A DNA stretch of 64,000 bases, taken from positions 12,443,868 through 12,507,867 of the forward strand of contig NC_045150.1 of the NCBI RefSeq assembly GCF_008831285.2, given 5' to 3'. This document shows positions 37,316 to 59,958 of this stretch, in pieces; the stretch's first letter is position 1, and each line of letters opens with the position of its first letter. The notes under the pieces were generated by a model that did not search any database, had not been told where the DNA came from, and saw nothing but the letters and a program-made list of their open reading frames with translations. The position numbers and the translations under genes are program-made. This stretch comes from Nymphaea colorata (Eukaryota > Streptophyta > Magnoliopsida > Nymphaeales > Nymphaeaceae).

Positions 37316-40300
37316 TGTCACACCCCAACCTTTTGACCCTCAAACAAATTTTTTTCTAAGCATAAAGCATTGAGGTGCGGCCACACAACAATTCAAAAAG
37401 GAGGGAGCTATGTCATTCGAAACAATGAGGCAACTTTTATTTATATAACAATTTCAATTCATACAAAATCACATTTATATGTATCACAAAAATGCTCTAA
37501 CCCATATAATTAATGTCAAACAAAAAACAAAACAAGACATCAATACAACCAAATCAAAACACGCCGGCACTACAAAAGACCCAAAACCTCCCAAACAAGA
37601 TGTGAGTTCAACCATGTGATCAACCTACTGCCCCGAGTTCACCAAAACCTAAAAAAAATAGAACAACAGAAGGCATAGCTTTCGCAATATGGCAACAAGC
37701 TAGGAAAAATCCCTAACCCTCTTAGGTAGGGCTTAAATATGAGGTAATCATAATCATAAAAACAAGTTATCATCATATCGTGACAGGGCATAGTCACATC
37801 ATTTGTCAAGCCCCTCACATATACCACAACATATAAAGACTATTCAATGGCTACGATAACACAATTCCAATTCACATGCAAGGTATACATAAACATATCA
37901 TTCTCATTCATTTCATTCACATGCACATCATTCATATGCATTTAATTCATATTCTTTTCATTTTCATTAGCTTCAGTGAATTGAAAGTTCCTGTGGGTGC
38001 AAACACATGCACGTGCACACCGCGGACGGCATATAGCCATTTCTGCAGCAGCGGTAGAGCACTCATGCATGGATGTGTGAATTCCAAGGAGAGATACTCA
38101 GCCTTCCCTAAGACACCCAGGTTGGGAAGGCGGGAGCCCAGCGCTCCAAGCACATCATACAACAGTACTATGGGACCTTGCACCGTCTGTGCTCCGAACA
38201 GGCAAAACCAGTGGTAAAGGTGGGACAACTCCTAAACACAATGCCACCTCCCAAACACAATGCCACAACCTACTGGTCTCTCATCTCTTATTCTTTCATT
38301 TTTATCATTATAATTGCACGTTCACAAAATGATTGGTTAGCTCATGAGGTTGGTTCACTTCACGAGTGCACCCACACCTCCAAATGCCTCCACATGAGGG
38401 CTACACATAACACTAACAGTCTTAGCTAGCCGTCTAACAATATGAGTACAACTACCATCCAATCTCATTCAATTGCATCATTGCCCACAACAACACATAT
38501 GCAACAAATCACAACATTTACATTCATAAAAATTCATATCTTATCAAACACATCAATCACATCTTTCAAAACTTAGCCAAATCTTGGAGAGTAGTCTCGA
38601 TCCGTGATGGTTTGTAGCTGTCCTATGCAATTATTATTCTATTATGCTCTTCAATGCACAATCGGAGTCGAGGAGACACTCGACTCGATACCCCACATCA
38701 TTTGTCCTAAGCAGTTATCAATTTTAGCATGCACATGCAAATGCGCAACAGTTTTCAAAACAAGCTTCTAATAGCTTTCCAAAATAAAACTTATCACATG
38801 ACACATCATTCGCATGCATACATATATTCACTAACAAAACAATTGTTCAATCACATCAAAACCATATGATCCTATGATTCCGTAAACATACATATACATT
38901 CACATATTGGCCTCAGCCAGAGATTTGCCTGGAATGCTGCCATACCTATCGCGCGTCCATAAAACACTCCAAAACGCTTCGAGCTACACATCTTGTGCTC
39001 AAGGTCTAGTAGACGTGCCCAGTGTACCTGCAAACATAATCAAATGGTAAGTTCTCTACTCGTTTTGCTTTCCAATTTATACAAATCTGAAAATACAATC
39101 ATTGTGGCATGTCATCGCCTCAAGAGGGTGTCGACCCACAAAACCCTCCAGAAGGTCTCATCTCAACCCTCGAGGTTGCCACCAATGATTATAACTCAAA
39201 ACTTGTATTTGACTTATCACATGTACGATTCTCACTTATTTTCCTTAGTTGAGGTGTCTTTTCCACCATATGATTTTCAACATACAACGTATATGCACAT
39301 CAGTAGAAGCATATTTCCTAAACTCACTAAAACAATTCTAAACGTTCTCCACAACAATACAATCTCTACCATGCTTCCTAATTGCTTCGAAAATCAACCC
39401 ATCATGCTTATAAAATCATTGTAGACATGGATCATCACCCCTCCACATTAGTCCTAGACCTTCCCCAAAATAGTAACGTCGTTAACAAACATTCTAATTC
39501 ATCAAATCTTAAATCTAGCATGCTCCATTAATAATTATACATTTTCCCATAACAAATATTCAATCATCTACGCTCGATTGGGCTTTGCTCACCCCAATTA
39601 AAGAGTCCAAACTGCTGCGATGCTTTTGGCAGCCACCTCAACCATTCAACGATCCCCAAACGGCAAAAATCGTGCAATGCCGCCACCCCTAATGCCGTCT
39701 AGTCACTGCTATGAGGGAGAAAATGCATCCCAAGCTGCCAACTGACCAAACAGCCACCAAAGAGTCAAAATCGATGAAAAAAAGGGGTTCAAGAGAGGGG
39801 TTGTCATTTGAAGGAGGCAGTCATCGGTTGGGAGGGATTGGTTCGATTGGGGGAAAGGGAAAAACAGTGAGGGAGTGAGATTGGCGATAGGGAGAGGGAG
39901 AGTGGTGCAGGAGAGAGATAGAGTGGGTAGAGAGGGTTCGGACAAAAGGAAAGGGGCAGACAGAGAGGGTGGGAGAGGGAGCATCGGCAGAGAGAGTAAG
40001 AGAGACCATAGAGAGAGAGAGAGAGATGCAAGTGAAGAGCATGAGAGAAAGAGGGGCATTCGATAGAGAAGAATCGGGATTGAGGGAGAGGCGTCGGAAG
40101 AGGAAAACAGTGAGAGAGGGAGGAGAAGAAGAAAGAAGAGAGGGAAACGGGTGGGCTTACCTACCCGCCACCACCACCGTCGCCCTCCACCTCTGCCACT
40201 GCTGCTATCTCTTCCATATCCTTCTTCTTTGTGTTGCGGTCGTAGCAAAGGAAGAGTCGAAGAGGAAGAAGAGAGAGATGCTAAGGAAAGTGAGGGAGAA

Positions 40301-40389
40301 GAGCCCTCGCGTTGGCTCTCACACGGGTAAGTTGCGGGTCTGGGTCTGGACCCGCTCCAACCCGACCTGCAATTAAGACTAGCGTTACA
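37316..40389 (-). repeat. 3' LTR (left) of the gypsy element
   Basis: It starts TGTCACACCCCAACC on the plus strand and ends AGCGTTACA. Near its right part is a GA-rich segment (39880-40140 plus strand) with a long frame on the minus strand, shared with the other LTR. Confidence 0.93.
39709..40248 (-). other. Low-complexity reading frame inside the 3' LTR
   Basis: A 179-codon frame beginning MLRPQHKEEG, then SSGRGGGRRWWWR, then a leucine/serine-rich, CT-rich body. The copy in the other LTR (44831-45343) keeps the frame. The CT bias reduces stop codons by itself, so a coding role is unproven. Confidence 0.25.
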
Positions 40390-40401
40390 TCCTACCCTAC
40401 T
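40390..40401 (-). other. Polypurine-tract candidate
   Basis: On the minus strand, GTAGGGTAGGA sits directly before the 3' LTR start TGTAACGCT. It is less purine-rich than usual but in the right place. Confidence 0.4.
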
Positions 40402-40532
40402 TAAATAAAATTTCGTCCTTGAAATTTATATCATACCTCAATGCAAGAACAGATGTGGGTACTTCTTTCGCATATCCTCCTTGAGTTCCTATGTGTTCTC
40501 CTTCAACCCATGGTGTTGTCATTCCACCTTCA

Positions 40533-40739
40533 CTAAGGGAATCCTCTTCGTGCGAAGCACTTGCTCTCTTTGATCCACAATTCTAATAGGTTTTTTTTCA
40601 TTGTCAAATCATCTTGAACCTGAATACCTTGAAAATTGATCACATGCGTAGGATTTGCTACATATTTTTGATGCATGGAAACATGGAAAACGTCATGAAC
40701 ATGACTCAAATCAGGTGGTAGTGCGAGTCTGTACGCCAC
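40533..40739 (-). pseudogene. gypsy integrase C-terminus (chromodomain-side block)
   Basis: Reads AYRLALPPDLSHVHDVFHVS and continues through HVINFQGIQVQDDL, a block at the end of plant gypsy integrases (AYRLALPP.LS.VHDVFHVS). In the same direction the preceding bases hold EILEKIGEV in a broken frame. It ends at a stop at 40533. The rest of pol is absent. Confidence 0.85.
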
Positions 40740-40843
40740 CTCTCCTATCTTCTCTAATATCTCAATATGTTCACCAACTGTGCATGTAACTGATGTTGAT
40801 GGATTTCCACGTCCACATCAGGTAGGTACTGGCTATACGACTC

Positions 40844-41350
40844 TTAAGCATGCATAGGGCTGACCACTTTTAAAATATACGACATTATCCTAGCCGACAC
40901 TTCTAGTAAAGTAGCAAATCGACTAGATATAAACGAATGAGTCGCCCCTGCATCAAACAACAGTCTAGCAATATGAGAACCAATAAGTACAGTACCTTTA
41001 ATAAGGTCGTGTATCCGTAGCTCCTCCATAGTAGTTGCGTAGACACGTCTGATTGTCCTTTGTTCACTAAAAGGACCAGCCTCGGGCTTCTTCAACTTAT
41101 TTTCTCGCTTTATGGAGCAATCTTTGATGAAGTGCCCCATCCCTCCACAATGTAAACACGCCCCAATCACTCGATAACATGGCTTTCTGGGGTGCACACA
41201 TGAGCAAGTAGGGCACCTCGGTAGAGTTGGAGTAGTCACTACCCCCTGTGTGGCATCACTAGGATTCAGCCTGTTTTGCCTGAATGTTTGGTCATCACGC
41301 CTCTCATAAGGCTTTGTCCTACCTGCAAAGTGGTGGTGTTTGACTGGCAC
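40844..41350 (-). pseudogene. gypsy gag zinc knuckle and aspartic protease
   Basis: The CCHC knuckle CLHCGGMGHFIKDC is followed about 60 residues later by the protease active site LLFDAGATHSFIS. After about 30 further residues the frame stops and the sequence jumps to the integrase end, marking the deletion. The first part, PVKHHHFAGRTKPYERRDD, is a typical basic gag linker. Confidence 0.85.
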
Positions 41351-41407
41351 ACGTCCACCATATGCGTGTTGGCATGTCTTCTTGTAATGGACCTTTTGTG
41401 TCCTTGC

Positions 41408-41806
41408 CTAGTCATCTTCCATGCATCTTGCCATGGTGACTGCCTCGTCCAAGTCGTGAGGTCTACTTGACATAACTTTGCTTCGCAGTCCATCACGCCC
41501 ACGTACAAACTTGTTTGCTCTGACCTCATCTGTAGTGTAGAGGTGCGGGCAATACACCTCCAAGTGTCGATATTTCATAACGTATTCTTCCAAGCTCAAA
41601 TGATTATGCTGCAAATCAAGAAACTCTTGCATTTTCTTGTCTCTGGCATGCACTGAAAAGTAAGTATTGAAACAAGAATCTCTAAACTGCTTCCATGAGA
41701 TTGACAGTTGGCCTGCAAACCGGATCTCACGGGTTGATTGCCACCAGTTCTTGGCATCATCTTTCAATAGGTAAGAGTCATAATTCACCTTGTCTCCTTC
41801 TAGCAT
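41408..41806 (-). pseudogene. gypsy gag core (retrotransposon gag domain)
   Basis: Shows DDAKNWWQSTRE, WKQFRDSCFNTYFS, RDKKMQEFLDLQHNHLSLEEY and the C-terminal RGLRS pattern (RGRDGLRSKV) of the plant gypsy gag domain (retrotrans_gag). The N-terminal gag part upstream (above 41806) is in broken frames. A stop at 41405-41407 separates it from the zinc-knuckle frame. Confidence 0.85.
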
Positions 41807-42450
41807 CTTCAGAAGCTCAAAGATGTGTTTTACCTCTTCAATTCATTCATTTGCCTTGTATGGACTGTATCTCCAGTAAAAACATGCGGCTGCATTGCTA
41901 TAAACTGCTAGAATGACACCGTTGTTGCCTTCTCCTGAAGTGGCGCAGTGGTGTCTCCTATAGGGGATGTGTGACTCCTCTGATTACTGACTATCGACTT
42001 TACAAGGGAGGTCAGTGTCTACAAGGTCGTCAGCAGTATAGTTTGTTGATCCACAGGTGGAGTCTCCCTTGCTGGGGTTTGGGCACCCACCCTAGTTTCA
42101 GCATTCTATTGCCCTTATGTACTATCATCCACTGGGATACGTGCATCCGAATGGGCTAAACTTGGCTCTCTTTGAGCCTCTGCAAGTGGCCCAGTTCACT
42201 TTTTATCCCTACGTTGTACTCCATCTGTACAAAGAAGAACTCTTATTCTCAAACAAAATCTATGACCAATCTTGCAAATCAAATCACAGACATACATTAG
42301 CACAATGTTTCAAAACATCGATCACATTATGTACTTATACTTTACTGTAAAATCAAAACTACAATAACAGTTCAATCAAGGAGCGCGTACCCGGGCAACA
42401 CGACTTCACAGATAGTCTTTAACTCACATCCATAGTAGGGTTTTGCCATA

Positions 42451-42462
42451 ACTCTGATACCA
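42451..42462 (-). other. Primer-binding site (initiator tRNA-Met type)
   Basis: On the minus strand, TGGTATCAGAGT lies four bases after the 5' LTR end GGGGTGTGACA. It matches the plant LTR-retrotransposon PBS complementary to the 3' end of initiator tRNA-Met (TGGTATCAGAGC) at 11 of 12 bases. Confidence 0.85.
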
Positions 42463-42466
42463 AAGT

Positions 42467-45466
42467 TGTCACACCCCAACCTTTTGACCCTCAAACAAAT
42501 TTTTTTTAAGCATAAAGCATTAAGGTGCGACTACACAACAATTCATAAAGGAGAGAGCTATGTCATTCGAAACAATAGGGCAGCTTTCATTTATATAACA
42601 ATTTCAATTCATACAAGATCACATTTATATGCATTACAAAAATGCTCCAATCCATATAATTGATGTCTAACAAAAAAAAAACAAGACATCAATACAACAA
42701 AAACAAGATGCACCGGTACTACAAAAGACCCAAACCTCCCCAGTAGGATGTGAGTTCAACCATGTGATCAACTTGTTGCCCCGAGTCCGCCAAAACCTGA
42801 AAAAAATAAAACAACAAAAGGCTTAGCTTTCGCAGTATGACAACAAGCCAGGAAAATTCCTAACCCTCTTAGGTAGAGCTCAAATATGATATAATAATAA
42901 TCATAAAAACAAGTTATCATCATGTCGTGACATGGCATAGTCACGTCATTTGCCTAGAAGGCCCCTCACATATACCACAACATGTAATGACCATTCAATG
43001 ACAACGATAACACAATTCCAATTCACATGCAAGGTATGCATAAACATATCATTTACATTCATTTCATTCACATGCACATCATTCATATACATTTCATTCA
43101 TATTCTTTTCATTTTCATTAGCTTCAACGAATTGACAGTTCCTGTGGGTACAAACACAGGCACGTGCACACCACGGACGGCCTACAGTCAGGAGACAACC
43201 TCCGTGATGGCCCGAAACAGTATGGATCTATTTCCACTGTAGCGGTAGAGCACTCATCAATGGATGTGTGAATTCTAAAGAAAGATACTCAACCTTCCCT
43301 AAGACACCCAGGTTGGGAAGGTGGGAGCCCAACGCTCCAAGCAAATCACACAACAGTACCTTGGGGCCTTACACTGCATGCGCTCCGAACAAAAGAGAAC
43401 AGTGGTGAAGGTGGGACAACTCCCAAACACAATGCCACAACCTACTGGCCTCTCATCTCTTATTCTTTCATTTTTATCATTATAATTGCACGTTCACAAA
43501 ATGACTGCCTAGCTCATGAGGTTGGTTCACTTCACGAGTGCACCCACACCTCCAAATGCCTTCACACGAGGGCTACACATAACATTAACAGTCTTAGCTA
43601 GCCGTCTAACAATATGGGTACAACTACCCTCCAATCTCATTCAATTGCATCATTGCCCACAACAACACATATGCAACAAATCACAACATTTACATTCATA
43701 AAAATTCACATCTTATCAAACACATCAATCACATCTTTCAAAACTTAGCTAAATCCTGGAGAGTAGTCTCGATCCGTGATGGCTTGTAGTTGTCCTACGC
43801 AATTATTATTCTATTATGCTCTCTAACGCACAATCGGGGTCGATGAGACACTCGACTCGATACCCCAACTTATATGTCCTAAGCTAACAGTTTTCAAAAC
43901 AAGATTCTAATAGCTTTTCAAAACAAAACTTATCACATAACACATTATTCACATGCATATATATATTCACTTATAAAACAATCGTTCAATCACATCAAAA
44001 TCATTGAATCCTATGATCCTGAAAACACACATTCACATATTGGCCCCGGGCAGAGGTTTGCCTGGAATGCCGTCATACCTATCGCGCGTCCATAAAATTT
44101 TTCAAAACGCCTCGAGCTACACGTCTTGTGTTCAAAGTCTACTAGACGTGCCCAGTGTACCTGAAAACATAATCAAATGGTAAGTTCTCTATTCACTTCA
44201 CTTTCCAATTTATACAAATCTGAAAATACAATCATTGAGGCATGTCATCGCCTCAAGAGGGTGTCGACCCACAAAGCCCTCCAGAAGGTCTCATCCCAAC
44301 CCTCAAGGTTGCCACCAGTGATTATAACTCAAAACTTGTATTTGACTTATCACACATACGATTCTCACTTGTTTTCCTTAGTTGAGGTGTCTTCCCCACC
44401 ATAAGATTCTCAACATACAACATATATGCACATCAATAGAAGCATATTTTCCAAACTCACTAAAACGATTCTAAACATTCTCCACAACAATACAATCTCT
44501 ACCATGCTTCCTAATTGCTTCGAAAATCAACCTATCATGTTTATAAGATCATTGTAGACATGGATCATCGTCCCTCCATATTAGTCCTAGACCTTCCCCA
44601 AAATAGTAACGTCGTTAACAAACATTCTAATTCATCAAATCTTAAATCTAGCATGCTCCATTAATAATTATACATGTTCCAACAACAAATATTCAACCAT
44701 CTGGGCTCGATTAGGCCTTGTTCACCTCAATTAAAGAGTCCAAACTGCTACGATGCTTTTGGCAACCACCTCAAGCGTTCAACGATCCACAAACGGCAAA
44801 AATCGTGCAAGGCCGCCACCCCCAACGCGTCTAGTCGCTGCTATCAGGGGGGGAATGTGTCCCCAAGCTGCCAACCGACCAAACGGCCACCAAAGAGTCA
44901 AAATCGATGAAAAAAGGGGGGTTCAAGAGAGGGGTCATTTGAATGAGGCAGTCGGTTGGGGGAAAGGGAAAAACAGTGAGGGAGTGAGATTGGCGATAGG
45001 GAAAGGGAGAGTGGTGCGGGAGAGAGAGTGTGGGCGGAGAGGGTTCAGACAAAAGGGAATGGGCAGACAAAGAGGGCGAGAGACGAATGGAGAGAGTAAG
45101 AGAGACCGCAGAGAGAGAGAGAGATGCGAGTGAGGAGCACAAGAGAAAGAGGGGCATTTGACAGAGAAGAATCAGGATTGAGGGAGAGGCATCGGAAGAG
45201 GAAAACAGCGAGAGAGGGAGGAGGAGAAGAAAGAAGAGAGGGAAACGGGCGGGCTTACCTGCGTGCCACCACCGTCGCCCTCCACCTCTGCTGCTGCTGC
45301 TATCTCTTCTGTGTCCTTCTTCTCTGTGTTGCGGTCGTAGCAAAGGAAGAAGAGAGAGACGCTAAGGAAAGTGAGGGAGAAGAGCCCTCGCGGCTCTCAC
45401 GTGGGTAAGTTATGGTCCGGGTCTAGACCCGCTCCAACTCGACCTGCAATTAAAATGAGCGTTACA
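42467..45466 (-). repeat. 5' LTR (right) of the gypsy element
   Basis: It starts TGTCACACCCCAACC and ends GAGCGTTACA on the plus strand, matching 37316-40389 throughout. Relative to the other LTR it has an insertion of about 40 bp near 43190-43235 and lacks about 30 bp near the counterpart of 38720. Confidence 0.93.
44831..45343 (-). other. Low-complexity reading frame inside the 5' LTR
   Basis: A 170-codon frame starting MLRPQHREEG, then SSSRGGGRRWWHA, then leucine/serine-rich. It is the counterpart of the frame at 39709-40248 with several substitutions and small in-frame length differences. In element orientation it starts about 125 bp into the LTR. Confidence 0.25.
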
Positions 45467-45471
45467 ACAAA

Positions 45472-45939
45472 AATATAGGAAAGACTTAAGATCAACGTAA
45501 GTTAGCCTGCACACAAAATTATGTCCCTCCACTCCTTGATTTGGAAGGTAATGAAGGAGCCAAAATCACTGTATGATAACCTATTTCAACTTTAACATTG
45601 TAATGAAAGTCTTTTACCAACATGTAGAACTTCAACCATAGTCTATTACCTTCATAATGTTGTCGTGTTGTCTAAATGAGGGCTTCCACCCTCGTGCAGA
45701 TGGATATATAACTGCCATACTCTTTATGATACCTGAACATTTTTTCCAGCATCTCCAACTCGCCTGCAAGTACCCTAGCCCTTGAATTCAACAGTAAAGA
45801 CATACCATTAGTTCCATCACTAAAATTAGAGTTTCCTGCAACCCTCAACTGCCCAAAAAATTTCGACCTATGTGATCTCAAAGAAAAGCATATTTGAAGA
45901 TTCTCTATGCCTGACAGAGCACATTAGGTTAGAAATAGC
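45472..45939. other. Intergenic, possible continuation of LINE debris
   Basis: Minus-strand frames exist (45672-45881) but I cannot tie them to a family. Confidence 0.35.
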
Positions 45940-46440
45940 CCAAATGCACATTGTGCCTTCCATATCCTTTAGCCATTTGATACCCAAGAAGGTGTCCACA
46001 CATGTAGACCAAATGTCTTCTTTAATGTTGATGGCTGCACCTAGTTTTTCTTCATGAGTCATCTTATTTCGATGCCCCCAAATTCACTAACAAACAACAG
46101 GAAAGGTGATTCTCCAACACACCCTCCTCCTCCTCCACCATGCAACTTCTTTTGCATCCACCGTCTCAATTCAAACTTGAAGTTGCAAGAGGGTGAATAG
46201 ATGACGCCAAACATGACCGAAATCTACTCCCAGATTTCTCTGGCTACCTTACAATAGAGAATAATATGTTCATTAGTTTTTTTCAGCTTTCTTGCAAACA
46301 ATGCAATAGTTAGCAAGTTAAGCCTAACTTCTTGATTCTGTCTAAAGTGAGCAGCCTGCCATTGCTCGCAAGGAAGCTGAACCAACATACATTGGACAAA
46401 GCTTTTCCTTGCCAAAAGGGTGACTTTAAAAAATAATTTG
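45940..46440 (-). pseudogene. LINE (non-LTR) reverse transcriptase C-terminal remnant, zf-RVT type
   Basis: Reading minus-strand frames gives VCWFSFLASNGRLLTLDRIKKLGL, then CIVCKK in a shifted frame, then EHIILYCKVAREIWE. This is the plant zf-RVT pattern (CxxC ... HxxxxC before AREIW) at the end of LINE reverse transcriptases. Further on, IWGHRNKMTHEEK (near 46065) resembles the WxxRNxRxFE block that follows. Frameshifts and stops show it is dead. The upstream part of the LINE is not visible; it joins a FAR1-like fragment. Confidence 0.6.
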
Positions 46441-46810
46441 CTAGAATATCAATTGCCTGTTTGGGTTTAGCTCCTGATTCAACCATTGTGTGGACAATAT
46501 TCTTCTCATATGCATCCATTTTCATTGAGGTTAATGATTATCGATCATTGCATCCACATCTCTTAATGTCATACACATTTTTCTCCATACCTTTTTGTTT
46601 TTTAAATATTTCTTTGTTGCAAGTAAATCATTTCTAAATAACTCATTTGTTTCTTCTTGAACCATGTTCATGTGTCTCAAATCCACTCATTCTAGCATAT
46701 GGATTGTAAAATCGATGTGCATAATCATCACTACCAAATACCATTTCACCACTAGGAGTGAACTTTTTTTGGCACAATCGGAACCATATTTTGCATGTTG
46801 TTTACCTCAT
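46441..46810 (-). pseudogene. FAR1-like (MULE-derived) DNA-binding domain fragment
   Basis: On the minus strand: PSGEMVFGSDDYAHRFYNPY then ARMSGFETHEHGSRRNK, three stops, then FTCNKEIFKKQKGMEKN and DIKRCGCND. The FAR1 domain usually reads P..GM.F.SE.EAY.FYN.YAR..GF......RR...I....F.CSKEGF...K......R.GC. The stops at 46644 and nearby break it. Further on, KNIVHTMVESGAKPKQAIDI resembles the linker where FAR1/FRS proteins describe G(L/A)..KQ..D. It could come from a Mutator-like transposase or a host FRS gene. Confidence 0.55.
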
Positions 46811-47739
46811 CAAACTACTCTTCGAGCAGCATTTGTATCAACATTCACATCCATTCACAATCGACTCGCTTCAATTTCTTGCATGCTAGTCTCCACATGT
46901 TAATCATTATGACCCACTTTTACCTTCACTCGAATAGTTTTGATTTCTTGTATTTGTGTACTTGCATCTGTATCCAACCTGTTTGCTACATTAGAACCTA
47001 CAGAATTGTGACTTGGATCCAAGTTTTCACATAGTGCATAAAAATTTGAGAAAGTAAATTAGTAGGCAAAAATGACATTATCAAATGTAAGTTATGTCAA
47101 CCAAAGCCTAGCGGAAGTTACATCTTGCAAGACAAATTTCACGTGTAATTGAAATGCAATGTATGTATAGACATGAACGTGTTGGCAAATTTGTAAGATC
47201 ACAAGTATGTAAATGAGAGAAGCCTATTTTCCTTTTTGCTTCTCTGATTGCTAGTTGTTGACGAAACTCCATTCTAGTGTACATGATGCATTAAGTAATT
47301 TCTATGTCAATTTTTTTTAGCGTGCTTCTTTCATATCATCGTACTTATCGTTATGGCTTTTGAGTGGCAAACCTTTTTATTCATAATGTTGCCTCGTTTT
47401 GTACCTTGTATTTTCAATGTAAGCCTAATTTATTTGCACGTAAATATTATCATAAATTGGTAATTGAAGCACTAATAGTGTTTCATTAATCTATCATAAC
47501 AATTGGAGCAAATCAATGTTTATTTGAATATGCCCATTTAAGAACACCATGTTCTCACTTATGCCCCCCTTTTTATCCTGTAAAGAATCAAAAGAAGTTA
47601 TTAAATAATGGTTAATATTTTGCCGAACAATTAAAACAAGTGATATGAGTATGTGAAATGTTAGCTCCCTCCCGACACTTATTTGTAGGTTCGGACCCGT
47701 ATTTGACGATATAGTTTCCGATCCTCTGTGGTCCGTCAA
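46811..47739. other. Intergenic upstream of SR45, nothing identified
   Basis: AT-rich sequence with no exon. The last 100 bases lead into the SR45 core promoter. Confidence 0.5.
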
Positions 47740-47747
47740 TATAAATA
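47740..47747 (+). promoter_or_regulatory. TATA box of SR45
   Basis: TATAAATA lies 165 bp before the start codon. The leader carries CTAGGGTTT (47866-47874), the telo-box in reverse, as often found in leaders of constitutively expressed plant genes. Confidence 0.55.
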
Positions 47748-47911
47748 CCAAAACCCAAAACCCTCGACTAGGGGGGAGAGGGGTAGAGGAGAGCGATAAA
47801 ATAGAAGACGAAGAAGAAGAAGCAAGGTTTCGAAAGGAAGGCAGGTTTGGCGGGACCGTACATTTCTAGGGTTTGGTCTCATTCTCTCTCCTTCATCGCC
47901 CGTTATCCCCA

Positions 47912-59958
<12,047 letters not shown>

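Larger units (their letters stand above)
37316..45466 (-). mobile_element. Ty3/gypsy-family LTR element with 3-kb LTRs, pol core deleted
   Basis: Two direct repeats of 3,074 and 3,000 bp flank a 2,077-bp interior. The element is bounded by the 5-bp target duplication ACAAA (37311-37315 and 45467-45471). Both LTRs have TG...CA ends. The interior reads on the minus strand: PBS at 42462-42451 next to the right-hand (5') LTR, then gag, zinc knuckle and protease, then the C-terminal end of integrase near the left-hand (3') LTR. Reverse transcriptase, RNase H and the integrase core are missing, so it is a non-autonomous derivative. By eye the LTRs differ by roughly 8% over their first 200 bp plus some 30-40-bp indels, so the insertion is old. 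Confidence 0.92.

Noticed and set aside
41695..42350. Plus-strand frames within the gypsy interior
   Set aside because: They are shadows of the minus-strand gag and leader.
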